From: Struthidea cinerea | Taxonomy: Eukaryota > Chordata > Aves > Passeriformes > Corcoracidae | DNA: 64,000 bases | NCBI GenBank assembly: GCA_013397865.1 | Contig: VZTI01001783.1 | Coordinates: 170,554-234,553, forward strand | Reading direction: 5' to 3' | Shown: positions 27,301-36,400 of the stretch, in pieces | Position numbering within the stretch: the first letter of the stretch is position 1 | Layout: every line of letters begins with the position of its first letter | Program-made: the position numbers and the translations under genes | The notes under the pieces: generated by a model | What the model saw: the letters and a program-made list of their open reading frames with translations, nothing else | Database searches by the model: none | What the model was told of the DNA's origin: nothing

Positions 27301-29509
27301 ATGATTGTGAGACAGCTCTTGAGCTGCCATTGTAATTGTAACAGCACTTCTCATTTATTTTTGCAAAATGATATCACTGTGAAAGAAGTTACTCTGGGCC
27401 TGTTAATTGTGGAAAGCATTCCACACCATTTCTATGAATTTCCTCCTTCGTTAAATGGAAGTCTTCCGCTTTATGGATACTTGAAGAACAACCTACCCTC
27501 TCCATATGAGTGTTTGTTAGCTCATCCTGAGTTACATGAGTGCTATAAGCACAGCGACTTTACATAGAAGTGCTCTCAAAATAAATCTGCCATACTAAGC
27601 AATATAACTGAATTCTTACAAAGTAATTTAAGTGAATCATCATAATAAAAGCTATATATATATATTTATATATGTATGACTTTATTAAGCAATAAAACAT
27701 AGAAGGTAACATTTGCAATAAAGAATTACTAGGTCTGAATACAGAAATCCAGGCTTTCAGTGAATAATGCAGAGGTGTGCAGTTTTCTGATTGTAGTGCT
27801 GCCTCAACTAATCATTAGGCTCTTTGTGGAGGTAGTACTTCTTTGTAACATATTGCACTTCTCTGTGAATGCAATTTAATAATTTTCTGTATCCTAGTTT
27901 GTTTACCAAGGTAGTGCAATTTGTTACTTTTATTATATTTCCTATTCTCATAGGAACTGACGGAAGCTAGTTTTCAGAGTCTGTATTTCTGTAGGCAAAT
28001 GTTTTAGAATCTATAGCTTCTATATCTGTTGTGAATGGTTTACATTGCAAAACATTCCACTTAAAAATATAGTTGTTTATTTTAACATCCACTTATGTTC
28101 TTGTTCAATTATGTTATTTGTTTTACTGAAAAAGCAGTGGAAGATGGTAAGATCATGATGGTTAGACAGTGTGCAAAAATTTGAAAATTAGATGTCTAAG
28201 AAGTGATTTATCTTTACAGACAACAGTATATTTAGATCAAGTTATTTCCAAAAAATTCAGAAACTTTTTAAAAAAATAGTCTTTCAAGAAAACCAGCTTC
28301 ATTCTTGCCTTTAGCAAGAATGTACTTTTTGTATATTAAAATTTCATATGTAGAAGGGCAAAAATAATCTCAGTTGTCTGATGTTAGTTTTGTCTTCATA
28401 CTCAGATGCTCAGGATCAGCTGATGCACAGGTGGTGCTTATTGCAGAATAACTTGGGTGTATGTTGTGAATGTCCATAGAAAGGGCGTAATGCAGCGTAG
28501 CCAGCCCGTGTTTTGTGCACACATTTGAGTACTTAATGTTCAGACATATCCTAAGCGACATGTGCAAATATGCCATTGTCTTTTAGTGTTTTGAACTCTG
28601 TTTATCAGCTCTGTATTTTCCTTTTTTTCTTTTCCTTGTCTTTTTTTGTTGTTGTTGTTATTTGTTTGCTTTTTTTTTTCTTTCCCCTAGGGACAGTTCA
28701 GCATTAACTTGGCTGGTACAGGTCTGAGATTATCCAGTACAGTGAGGTGGATTGCTCAGGGCAACTATGCGACTGCTGACGTACACAAATCCCACGTGAG
28801 TCAATGCTGTTTTCCTTTACCTGCTCTTACAGCTTGGACAAGAAGCACAAGCGTTGACTGTAGTGAAAGCTACAGTGATTTATGTGAACCAAAAATAGCA
28901 TTCAAGGTCTCTGACCCCATTTAAGTCTTCTTCAGCTATGTTTAATCACACTCTTCAGTATCTAATTCAGACCAGAACTGCCTGCCTACCCTTCTCTTAA
29001 CTGATTTTAAGAGGCTATTGTTATATTAATCAGGTTAATTAGAAATTTTGAAGATGCTTTTCAAAAAACCTAAACACAACACCCAACCTGCCATGTTATG
29101 TTCAAGATCATCCTACTACAGATAATCCTTTTTGTTGCCTACCTCCAACTTTATTAGCGTGGAAAACCAAAAGACCAGTTAAACAAGAACAGTAAGTGTT
29201 AACAATTTAAAACAACATTGGGTGGTAAGCCTGGGCACAAGGTGTAAGAGAGGTAGTGATAAAGGATCTCTGTTCCTGTTTTGCTAATGCTGCTGTCTCT
29301 TGATTTAGTGTTTCTAGGTATAATTTGTCAAAAAGTCTGTTGTGTGCAAACCTCGAGAAGCCTTTTGTGCAACTGTGATTTCAATTGCTTTTCTTGATTG
29401 ACTCTTTTCTAATTCCCAGGATGGTACTAAAATATACGGAAGATGTGGAGGATTTTGTGGAAAATGTGTTCCTAACACAATTACTGGTCTCCAGCTTCAA
29501 ATACAGTGA
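255..29509 (+). CDS. ADAMTS20: ADAMTS20-like protease, 3' part (16 exons, 9+ TSRs and GON domain); spliced gene span
   Basis: This is the C-terminal part of a secreted GON-1-type ADAMTS protease; mammalian members cleave proteoglycans such as versican in extracellular matrix. Sixteen exons (255-362, 1521-1685, 1896-2186, 2517-2678, 4140-4316, 18880-19047, 20277-20450, 22827-22997, 23643-23843, 23978-24107, 24262-24356, 24455-24549, 24957-25090, 25833-25924, 28691-28795, 29420-29509) join in phase to 2358 nt, or 785 codons plus TGA. TSR exons begin at the first Cys of a CxxS/TC motif and end just after the Trp ladder, in phase 0. The GON domain is split over six introns. Signal peptide, propeptide and catalytic domain lie upstream of the window. 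ADAMTS9 is the alternative: it has the same exon architecture, but from memory its sequence is clearly different. The family call is near certain; the paralogue is an inference (about 0.75). Confidence 0.85.
363..1520 (+). other. Intron E1-E2
   Basis: AT-rich intron of 1158 bp, with donor gtatgt and acceptor 'tctctgacag'. No repeat or gene is recognised inside it. Confidence 0.75.
1521..1685 (+). CDS. ADAMTS20: E2: TSR (TSR7 if numbered to 15)
   Basis: The exon has 55 codons in phase 0. It starts CSASCGKGDRARYVSC and contains six cysteines in TSR spacing, ending with SPCGEWKVGNWSP, which gives the Trp ladder of the next repeat. CSASCGKG fits the POFUT2 O-fucosylation consensus CxxS/TCxxG. 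NWS is a formal N-glycosylation sequon, though followed by Pro. The donor is gtaagt. Confidence 0.9.
1896..2186 (+). CDS. ADAMTS20: E3: TSR followed by a His/Pro-rich linker
   Basis: The exon has 97 codons in phase 0. Residues 1-45 form a six-cysteine TSR beginning CTVTCDSG, which still fits CxxS/TCxxG, and ending at NMPPC. The next 42 residues are a cysteine-free linker with 6 His and 9 Pro. The exon ends YQWRTGPWGA, the ladder of the next TSR. ADAMTS9 has an insert at the same place but, as I remember it, with different sequence. The acceptor is 'ttggtcag' and the donor gtaaga. The preceding intron is only 210 bp. Confidence 0.9.
2187..2516 (+). other. Intron E3-E4
   Basis: AT-rich intron of 330 bp, donor gtaaga and acceptor 'ttttggtag'. 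Nothing else is seen. Confidence 0.75.
2517..2678 (+). CDS. ADAMTS20: E4: TSR
   Basis: The exon has 54 codons in phase 0. It opens CSSTCAGGFHHRVVVC and ends PRWNFGNWGE, with six cysteines. CSSTCAGG fits the O-fucosylation consensus even though Ala replaces the usual Gly after the second Cys; from memory ADAMTS9 has the same CSSTCAGG at this repeat, which supports the register. The donor is gtaaga. Confidence 0.9.
2679..4139 (+). other. Intron E4-E5
   Basis: AT-rich intron of 1461 bp with a good acceptor (gtgtttcag). Several short open frames inside it show no domain features. Confidence 0.75.
4140..4316 (+). CDS. ADAMTS20: E5: TSR
   Basis: The exon has 59 codons in phase 0, starting CTQTCGDGIKTRLVIC and containing the CEILDKPP stretch typical of this repeat in ADAMTS9/20. 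It has six cysteines and ends with VSWHRGPWKS, the ladder for E6. CTQTCGDG fits the O-fucosylation consensus. The donor gtacga is weaker than its neighbours and opens the longest intron in the window. Confidence 0.9.
5742..5761. repeat. (AG)n microsatellite
   Basis: About ten uninterrupted AG units. Confidence 0.95.
6376..6434 (+). mobile_element. CR1 LINE 3' end fragment
   Basis: A 'ggtcttggaagtcttttccaacc' type segment is followed by 'gattctgtgattct', the characteristic 3' end of avian CR1 with its short ATTCTRTG-type tail. Only about 60 bp is recognisable; the 5' boundary is uncertain. Confidence 0.75.
8855..8902. repeat. (ATA)n and (CA)n compound microsatellite
   Basis: ATA units (about 8855-8870) are followed by an interrupted CA run (8874-8902), then A/C-rich sequence to about 8935. 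Confidence 0.9.
14020..14150 (+). mobile_element. Possible ancient CR1 fragment
   Basis: The stretch around 'gtcaggaatggtccatgtacagctgat' and the following 'gactggatg' resembles the 3' UTR of old CR1 subfamilies. It is highly diverged and rests on pattern memory only. Confidence 0.35.
15005..15516. mobile_element. Solo-LTR-like element of avian endogenous retrovirus type
   Basis: The segment opens 'tgtggcttaacccc' and continues through a C-rich block, a block containing 'gttcagccatccccag' and 'gggaagacaaatgcc', a 'cagcttttattgctgacca' block, and a terminal 'ctactatgaagaaaatcacc' block. This order matches a common avian ERV LTR as I remember it. There are no gag, pol or env frames beside it, so it is probably a solo LTR. 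It is diverged and lacks a clean terminal CA. The orientation is unresolved. Confidence 0.6.
17598..17613. repeat. (GAT)n short tandem repeat
   Basis: Five GAT units in the intron. Confidence 0.85.
18880..19047 (+). CDS. ADAMTS20: E6: TSR
   Basis: The exon has 56 codons in phase 0. It opens CSVSCGKGLKFRDVHC and contains CKHLKKP and CRAGRCPSW, closely matching the corresponding ADAMTS9 repeat as remembered. It has six cysteines and an intact O-fucosylation motif. It ends SWKASRWKE, the ladder for E7. The donor is gtatgt. Confidence 0.9.
19048..20276 (+). other. Intron E6-E7
   Basis: AT-rich intron of 1229 bp, with acceptor 'gatcaattttag'. No repeat or gene is recognised. Confidence 0.75.
20277..20450 (+). 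CDS. ADAMTS20: E7: TSR, GC- and CpG-rich exon
   Basis: The exon has 58 codons in phase 0. It opens CSVSCGMGIQQRDISC, has six cysteines and ends YQWLAHEWEN before donor gtaagt. The O-fucosylation motif is intact. Base composition is unlike the other exons: from about 20341 to 20442 it holds eleven CpGs and is visibly GC-rich, with a gcctgcctgcctgcc run. Many codons end in G or C. The fold and splice sites look normal, so the exon is read as functional. Confidence 0.9.
20699..20746 (+). other. Candidate 48-nt cassette exon (unproven)
   Basis: A pyrimidine-rich tract and 'ctctacag' precede a 48-nt open segment followed by 'gag cag|gtacct'. Both ends are phase 0, so inclusion would keep frame between E7 and E8. 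It would add DLLVYCRQKRWWSSEQ, which has one Cys and two Trp, right before the first Cys of E8. I am not aware of an equivalent in other ADAMTS9/20 proteins. It may be chance. Confidence 0.25.
22397..22451. repeat. CT/CCCT-rich pyrimidine tract
   Basis: Low-complexity run of tctccctctccc-type units. Confidence 0.85.
22827..22997 (+). CDS. ADAMTS20: E8: degenerate TSR lacking two cysteines
   Basis: The exon has 57 codons in phase 0. It aligns with a normal TSR, but the motif reads CSASSRRK instead of CxxSCGxG, and the last cysteine is also Ser (CRISPS). The retained cysteines are C1, C3, C4 and C5. In the group 1 TSR fold C2 pairs with C6, so exactly one disulfide is lost as a pair. The POFUT2 consensus is destroyed. 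The exon ends VVLTGELSQ, where the next repeat's ladder should have two Trp. Splice sites and frame are intact (donor gtacac), so this is divergence and not a pseudo-exon. Confidence 0.88.
22998..23642 (+). other. Intron E8-E9
   Basis: Intron of 645 bp ending in 'attttatttcag'. Nothing else is recognised. Confidence 0.75.
23643..23843 (+). CDS. ADAMTS20: E9: TSR with extended central loop
   Basis: The exon has 67 codons in phase 0. It opens CSASCGFGYQPSITYC and has a longer than usual stretch (about 24 residues) between the third and fourth cysteines; from memory ADAMTS9 also has a long loop in this repeat. It ends ATWTVGRWTK, an intact ladder for E10. The O-fucosylation motif is present, but its own upstream Trp residues (end of E8) are missing. 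The donor is gtgagt. Confidence 0.9.
23978..24107 (+). CDS. ADAMTS20: E10: last TSR
   Basis: The exon has 43 codons plus one base, opening CSASCGVGMKERTVEC. It contains LKPDARKIC and ends CREKE plus the first base of a Cys codon, leaving phase 1 for the GON exons. It is separated from E9 by only 134 bp. The O-fucosylation motif is intact, and the donor is gtaagt. In ADAMTS9/20 this is TSR15, directly before the GON domain. Confidence 0.9.
24262..24356 (+). CDS. ADAMTS20: E11: start of GON domain
   Basis: The exon completes the Cys codon begun in E10 and reads CEILTTCKDMQIKKG, then DGEYLLNIKGRMIK, the conserved opening of the GON domain. It is 95 nt, phase 1 in and phase 0 out, with acceptor 'cattttgaag' and donor gtactg. 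Confidence 0.88.
24455..24549 (+). CDS. ADAMTS20: E12: GON domain
   Basis: 95 nt, phase 0 in and 2 out. It encodes IYCSGMHLENPKEYLTLVKG and then DNFSEVYGF. The NFS is a possible N-glycosylation site. This is the most recognisable GON stretch (YC-GM---PKEY-TL--G). Acceptor 'ctcttccag', donor gtacag. Confidence 0.92.
24550..24956 (+). other. Intron E12-E13
   Basis: AT-rich intron of 407 bp, acceptor 'attctttag'. No other feature is seen. Confidence 0.75.
24957..25090 (+). CDS. ADAMTS20: E13: GON domain
   Basis: 134 nt, phase 2 in and 1 out. It encodes LQNPYECPFNGSRRQDCACQ, then NDYLAAGFTVFSKIRFDVSS, then MQIK. NGS is a likely N-glycosylation sequon. The ECP-NGSRR-DC-C pattern is diagnostic of GON. 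The true donor is gtaagc at 25091; the open frame runs on past it to 25230 and should not be read as coding. Confidence 0.92.
25091..25832 (+). other. Intron E13-E14
   Basis: Intron of 742 bp with an A/C-rich stretch near 25250-25280 and acceptor 'tctattttctag'. The open frame at 25507-25800 has no domain features. Confidence 0.75.
25833..25924 (+). CDS. ADAMTS20: E14: GON domain
   Basis: 92 nt, phase 1 in and 0 out. It encodes TTDFLFAQTIFGRAVPF and then ATAGDCYSAARCPQ, a very conserved GON block. The donor is gtattt. Confidence 0.92.
25925..28690 (+). other. Intron E14-E15
   Basis: Intron of 2766 bp with a (TA)n tract (27653-27678), two back-to-back open frames (26999-27304 and 27301-27567) and a long T-rich tract running into the acceptor 'tttcccctag' (about 28615-28690). 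Confidence 0.75.
27653..27678. repeat. (TA)n tract
   Basis: Imperfect TA dinucleotide run. Confidence 0.85.
28691..28795 (+). CDS. ADAMTS20: E15: GON domain
   Basis: 35 codons in phase 0: GQFSINLAGTGLRL, a short spacer, then WIAQGNYATADVHKSH. The GQF-INL-GTGL core is conserved in GON domains. The donor is gtgagt. Confidence 0.92.
28796..29419 (+). other. Intron E15-E16
   Basis: Intron of 624 bp with acceptor 'ctaattcccag'. Nothing else is recognised. Confidence 0.75.
29420..29509 (+). CDS. ADAMTS20: E16: end of GON domain and stop codon
   Basis: 29 codons plus TGA (29507-29509). It encodes DGTKIYGRCGGFCGKC, then TGLQLQIQ. The CGG-CGKC cluster followed by a short hydrophobic tail is the usual C terminus of GON proteins, so the stop is at the expected place. 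The paired-Cys cluster is complete, and no truncation is seen. Confidence 0.92.
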   Translation, partial: DGTKIYGRCGGFCGKCVPNTITGLQLQIQ

Positions 29510-30737
29510 GAGCTCTAATGTACTAAGAGCATCAAAGCAGGGACATTTGCCATTTAGGTTCAAATTGTAGGTGCTCTGTATATATATATATTTTTAATTT
29601 TTTCATGTCTGTAGTGCTCATTACTGTAACACTCACTAATAAGAACTCCTGTTTTCTTCAGCATTTACTCAAGGTTGTATTATCTGTTTGTGGGCTAGCA
29701 AGTGCATAAATCACAATCAGAAACCTTCAGGTTTTAAAGGAGAGGCATTTATTCGAAGTACGGTATATATTGACAAGTAAATTGCACTGAGGTTACTACC
29801 ATGGGTAACACTCGAAATTTTAGCATAATTGTAATTCTCTACCTGCAACTAATCAGCATAATTCTTTGTGTAGTATTCAGTAAAATTTATACTGTATTGG
29901 TCTTTTTGATCAGTTGTGCTAAAATATAGAAAGGAAAGCTTTATTATTATGTAAAGCAGACAGGTAGTAATTTCAAATACTTCCAATTTTGTGCAAACCT
30001 GTAGGGATTATCTGTCAATAATTTACAGCAGAAAAGTACATAACCAAAGTGTTTGAGATAGTTTTATAGATCTGTGTGTTTCTCTGTCAGTGAAAGCATT
30101 TTTCCCCATCCCTTTCACTATATTCTTTGTGGTGCTCAAATCCTAGCAGTAATACTGAGAAGTGTGATTTAACCTCTGTGGTCTCTGTAGCACATGTTAA
30201 ACATCAGCTCTTAGGTTTGCTGTGGTTACAGGAAAAGAAAATAAGGAAACAAATTTCTTCGAAAGCTGATGTTAAATCCCTGCCTCTCATCCACATACAC
30301 TGTGAAAGCAGTGTATTCTGTTTGCTGTAGGATCTCGTGTGTAATTGCACAAATATGTATTTGCTTAAACACTTCCTGGATCCACCTTACTCCTTTAGCC
30401 TGGCCAAAGGCACTTAGTAAAGGCTGTAACGTGCATCCTTCATAGTCTGATTCAGCATAATTTTCAATAACCTTAGTGAAAAATCTGGACAGAGGCAGCG
30501 TCAAGCCCCAAGGTGGTTTTGGTGTCCATCTTTGACTCAGTTTGATTTTTCAGTGTTTGTAAATACAGTTCTAACCTCTTCTATTTAAATTTAAAAGTAA
30601 GTGTATGAAAGAGTAACAAAGTTTTAAAAATTATCTAGCTCTTTGGTTTATTGGTTTGTGTTACTTTACAGTCCAGAACTGTAGAAATATATGGACATAT
30701 AGATAATACATCTTAGGGGCAACTCTCAGGTATTCAG

Positions 30738-30743
30738 AATAAA
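30738..30743 (+). promoter_or_regulatory. AATAAA poly(A) signal candidate 1
   Basis: First canonical hexamer after the stop codon, 1.2 kb downstream of it. Confidence 0.35.
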
Positions 30744-31142
30744 ATTTTCTACCTGCATAATAATGTATATTATGTATATTATGTACCAGACAACTATACA
30801 TGCTTTGTCTGACAATATACATTCTGTAAACCAAATATTTACTTTGCATGCCAGTACTATTGCTAGATCAAGTGGCAGCTATATCATATTTTTACCCACA
30901 AAGAGTTAGCCATGCATTAGCAATATGTATTAATTAAAAACTATACTGTACCACAGAAGTGTATGCAGCTTCTTTTAAGATAACACGTGTAGGTAATTAT
31001 TTTGTGATCTCTGCATCAGAAAGGTATTTTTGCACTATGTGCCTTATAACAGTTGTAAACATTAATAAGACTATAAAACATTATTTTCCTAGAAGTGTTT
31101 ACATTTGCAATTAAAATCTTGTAAGTTATAAAATATTTATAT

Positions 31143-31148
31143 AATAAA
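31143..31148 (+). promoter_or_regulatory. AATAAA poly(A) signal candidate 2
   Basis: Canonical hexamer followed within 25 nt by T/G-rich sequence (gcttgtgtgaatgg), which makes it somewhat better than candidate 1. Confidence 0.35.
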
Positions 31149-31721
31149 TATGCTTGTGTGAATGGTACCAGGGTACTTTTGTTTGAGTTCTTTTTGGTAT
31201 TGTACTCTAAGTACAAAATGTTGCAAAAACATTTAAACTTCTTTACGCACAGAATAATTACATTCTTAATACTTCTTTACAGTGGTATATGTTGACTTGT
31301 ACTGGAATAACTGCCACACAAGGTGGTTGCAGTCATAGGAATAATTTCTGTGGAAGCAAATCCTGCTTCAGAGGGAAGAACTCCATGTCTGTCTGCTCTT
31401 TCCAGTCATCCTCTCACATTTAGCTATATCTTTCTTGGGGTTTGCCCTGTAAATTGTTAACTGAAATAATGTAGCAATCTGAAATAATTTTGCTCTCTTT
31501 CTGCTAACTCAAACCAATTCCTTTATAGCATGGTCCCTTGACTGCTGCTTTGGCAGAAGAGGAACTGCAGTCGCCTCTTATCCCCAAGAGGCCTTTTTAT
31601 TTTCAGGTCATGTAAAGGCTACAAAGTGTTCAGCTCTGCTGCCACAAAGTCACTCTGAAAATCCACTACCAAACAAAGTGACTTTTAATGCAATATTCAA
31701 TATATGACGTTTTTCTTGGAT

Positions 31722-31727
31722 AATAAA
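31722..31727 (+). promoter_or_regulatory. AATAAA poly(A) signal candidate 3
   Basis: Canonical hexamer; the downstream sequence is T-rich but not GT-rich. Confidence 0.3.
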
Positions 31728-33450
31728 AGTTATTTTTGAGTAAAAATGTATTTTCTATACTTATAGCATATCATGTGGTCCAACTTCTGCATAGAACAGC
31801 ACTGTATTGTGTTGTAGTTTTTTGCATCTTTTCTTTCTTATATCCTTGATTTAGAGTTTCAGCCCTTCTGTAGGGAAAAAGTAATCATATGTTCTGGCAT
31901 TGTGTGACTTCCCTGTGTTAGAATTTATATTTTGTTGAGGAAAAAGGGCTTAATCAGTCATCCCAATTTCAACTTTCTAACTTTTTATCCTGAGGGCAAT
32001 TTAAGAAAAACATAAGCCTGATGATCAGCTCTGAAGAAATTGGAGACTTGAGGATGCTGACATGTTAGGAGGCCATGCAAAAAAAAAAAAGAGAATAATG
32101 GGTTGTAGTTGAAGTAAGATGTTTCCATATCCTTTAATTGGAATTGCTCTGAATTTCCATCCCACTGGGAAGCTGAGATGCCTGCCAGAGTGGCAGGGTG
32201 CTCCATGACAGTGCTGTGAGCTCCAGCTCCTGGGTCTGCATGTGCTGAGCTGCCCATGGCTGGTCACAGTCACACAGCTCTCCACCTTGGGTTCATGCTT
32301 AGGAAATGAAATGCTTAACTGGCCCCTCACTATTCCATAGAGGAAAAAAAAAAAAAATGGTAATAGCTAAAGAGGAGTGTAACAATGCTTTGTTAGGTGG
32401 CTTCTAGGATCTTCTCAATCCCATCAATGGCAGCATTACATATTAGGTGACACAACTGCACTTAACTTGCCTGTGTGTGTGAACACACACATTTAATGCT
32501 TTTCTGAATATTAAGTGCCAAAAAGGGACTAGATGTGAAAAATCTTGTTTCTCACATTTACCTAACAAAATGTCACTTGATGTGTCACGTGACAGTACCT
32601 GTGACTTCTCTTGATGAATTCATCCTCTAGTTGTCTTCTGTTTAATTTCCCCAAAGGTTATATGTGGGAGGTAGCAGAGGAAACTCTGGCTCTGGGTACA
32701 CTAAGAGGTCTCTGTTCTAGCAGAGTTCATGCAGGTATGGTCTGTTGTGCCACTCTCCCTCTACGGAGAAGCAGGATGTGCCCAGGCGTTGGATCTGGAA
32801 CACGTGTGTTGTACAATCAGTCAATCCTATGTTCGTGGGCAGAGTTGTGACTGTGTGATTTCAGCGCATGTGTGTGTTGATGCAGGTTTCTGATGGATGG
32901 TCAAGTATCCTTCTGTTCTAACTGAAAGGCTGTAATATTCAAGACATACTCGACAACATGAAGGAAAGGTTTGGGGTTTTCTTCCACTTCTGTAACCTGG
33001 AATGTGTTCAGCATAACTTCTCTGTTTTGTTGGCAATTTGAAAATAAATTTGCATGTAGCAGGGAAGGGGGTTTGTGTCTTTGCAGTTTTAATGCAGTAA
33101 AACATGAGGTTCCTGGGAAATTCAGAATCTGAATAAAATATTACTGTCTTGCAAGTGCTTTCTATATCTTTCAAGGCTTTAAATAAGATTAGGAAGGAGT
33201 ATGTGGGATTGATTTTTATCGGTTCCATAAAGAAACAAATAGATACATGAAAGTTGATGTTCTGTGGCTATCAAAACTGAACTTGAATTATAAGTGGATC
33301 AGAAATATGCTGTAATATTTTAACTTAAAAAATATATAAAGGAAAACTATTTATAAAAATAGCTTTGAAGCAAGATAACTGAATATTTAAACAAGGGACA
33401 TTAAAATAAGCATCATACATACATAAACATCACGGCTGAGATTTCAAAGT

Positions 33451-33497
33451 AATCCATGTTGGCAGTTAATCCATGTTGGCAATTAATCCATGTTGGC
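33451..33497 (+). repeat. Tandem repeat, 17-bp unit x 2.8
   Basis: Three near-identical copies of aatccatgttggcagtt; the last copy is truncated at 13 bp and the second differs at one base. Confidence 0.95.
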
Positions 33498-36400
33498 TTT
33501 ATTTATAAATTGAAACAATTTCCTACTGCACACTAAAGAAGCCTGTCAAAGCAATTTTCAAGAATTAATTTTCATGATATGATAGACTTCCATATTTCTA
33601 CTTTTGTAGAAATTGAACCATGTAATACTGAAGGCTGCACTTAAATGCCTTGAACAGTTACTTGATGCAGGTAAGTATGACTGGAGGTCACCATGGCAGA
33701 ACTAATATGAGATAAGGTCCTCTAAAGGCTAGAAAGTGGCAACTCTGGGGAAGTATTTGTATCCTATGGACCTGCTTACGGTCTCTCTTGTATGGCCTGT
33801 TTTGCTCTCCTGTAGTATTTGACCATCATTTCCTGAGCATTTATGATTTTTCAGGATGGTCTCACTGTACCTAATCATTAAAACAAGTGGGGCGGGGCCT
33901 CATCAGCCCTCCCCTCTCTCTCTGATGTGCTCTGAAAATAGGCTATATAGATCATAGAAAAAAAGGTACTGCTTTTAAAGGGTACTTAAAAGGGTACTGC
34001 TTTGCAGTACTGGCTTTCCTTCAGGCAGAGCAGAACTGTGATGATAGTAGGGCTAAACTACCTGCATTTTGTTCAAACAAAAGTACAAGCTATCTGACTT
34101 GGAGTTGGATTTGACATTTAATATTCCCATCCACAGAAGGTGGTTTGCTTTTGCACGATTAAGTTTATTTTGCAATACTATAGCTTGAGAGGCTTTTCTG
34201 GGCTTTGTTTATCCTGGCTTTAAAGAAACAATCTGTGCTCTGTTTCTGATAAATTTCTCCTTGTGTTCAGTTATGATAGATATTCCTTTGAGCTGATTGT
34301 ATAAAAATACTGTAGCAGCAGAGCAGAGCAAAGATCTAACTGTATTTATGTCTATATTCTGCCTTTAAACATGAACAGCTGTGCACGCATTCATCTGTCT
34401 CATGTCTGACTCTGTGCTGCCATCCAGAACCTTTTCCTTTTTAATAAACAAATGTTTCCCTCTTTAATCTGTGTGTGTGTTTTATCTCTGTTCCTGCAAC
34501 AAAACTTTCTTGTCCACATATGTTTTTCAAATCTTATTTGCATAATTAAACAAAGCATGCAACATGGAGAATCTGAGCTGTAAATGGTAGCAAATGACTC
34601 TCTCTGAAGAGCTGAAATAAAACAAGCTATTTCTGTCTTGCTCTTCATTACTATTTTGTTTTGGAAAGCAAAACCCCTCATTTATGAATACTGAAAGACT
34701 TTTTTTGAAATAAGTGTATGGTCTTATTTTGCAGCCTGGTTTACAGAAGCAAGAAACATTCAAGGAGAGCTCATGAATTTTCTCTTTGCAGAAGACTAGA
34801 GTGATTCATAGCAGCAGCATATATTTATGCCTTGTGGGATGAAATCCTTTTTTGCACTTCAGCTGTCTCTGGCAGTCATTTATTGATTGTGGTAATGACA
34901 TTCATGTTGGTTCATCATTCTCCATGAGATTTTTGATTTACTTTTGGAAGATGGAATAATTAAAAATGTGGTTGCCCAGAACACAGATTGAAATTTGTGC
35001 TTATAAAATCAGAGAGCAGCAAGTTTCTTTTTAGTGTTTTGTATTTAAAACATCTTGCAGAAAGGCTTGTTGTAAACATTTATTTAACACCTCAGTAAAG
35101 AAAACAGCAACCCTGCTAGCATTTGTACTCCTGGAAGCTCTGCAAATCAGACAGGGCTTGGAAGGCTGACACCAGTAGCCCCTTTCACCAGGGTTTACAA
35201 GGTATTTAACTTAGAATTCTTTTGCCCTTCAATTATTGTTTTCTGTCTTGGGTTTATTACTACCTTTGCCAGAAAAGTAAGTGTCTCCAGTTCCTTAACT
35301 AAATTTTCACTTCTAACTTCTGAGAAAGAAGGAAAAAGACGTAAATTCATAGTTGCTACCTCGAAGGGAAACGACACAACCTGTGGGCTGACGTAAAAGG
35401 AGGAATAGAAAGTGTGCAGTGAAGAATGATGTTATTTTGCTTCTAGAAGCCTCTCTTCCATGGCAGGATTAGAGAGTCATTGCCGCTTTTTCTTTTGTTG
35501 ATGAGTGAATTTTCAGAGTCATGCTGCCAAATATTTACTGAGAGGGATTATTTTGAGACAGGTCTCTGGAGAATGCAGATAGGCAGGCACAAAAAAGGGA
35601 GATACTCTTTGGACTGAAACTCAGCCTGCTGCAATGTGTTTGTCTGACCAGCTGTCGACAGCATTGCTTCATATGAAATCCAATGTTCAGGGTATTTCCC
35701 AACCAGCAAAGGAAGTGAACTGTGGAGCACTGTTTCCAGCTGTAACTTACACCCTGCTTAAGCAGCAGGAGAGAGAGGTCTTCTTTAATAAGGAAATGTG
35801 CTTCTGGCTACCTGAAAATCTTAGCCCATATGCAAGCAACTCCCTCACCATTGTTACCAGTGTTGTGTTTTTACTGCCATATTAAATTATATATAAGCTG
35901 TAAGAACAATAAAATTTTAATTAAAAAAATATATCTACAGGCAATTTTGCACTGTTCAGCGCCTTTTTCTCTGTTTTGTTCTGTATGCTACAAGCATTTT
36001 TTCATACCTCTTGAGTGTGCTTGACTTTTCTAACCAAAAAATAATTCTTCTGGAGACATTAGTTCTTAAAAATATTTTCTTTCTGATTTAGTCACTGAAA
36101 AAAGTGAGTTCTCTTATTTTAATGATATTGCCCTAGAAACACACGTTCAAGCAACCAGGTATTTTAGTATTTAAATATTTTTACTCACCCCCACATTTAC
36201 ATTGTTGATCAAACCAGTGGCATTTTCCATATCAAAAGGCAGAAGCCAGAACAAGCATGAGAACCATCTTGGCAAAGTTGTTTGGGCTTCTATGTAACGT
36301 GGTACATTACAAAAAAATTTATGTGGATTGGCATGACCACTCTTCAGTATAAGAAAAGACTTCTGGCTGTGATTCCACAGGTCACCATAGCAGGCCATAT

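Larger units (their letters stand above)
29510..31750 (+). other. Probable 3' UTR (end not determined)
   Basis: AT-rich sequence after the stop codon without splice or coding features. Several poly(A) signal candidates are present (30738, 31143, 31722), and without transcript data the cleavage site cannot be fixed. The short open frames here are not supported. Confidence 0.5.

Noticed and set aside
27301..27567. Alternative last exon of the ADAMTS gene
   Set aside because: The only nearby good acceptor (cag ending at 27344) leads into a different frame from this open frame, and phase 0 from E14 reaches a stop quickly. It also lacks GON features.
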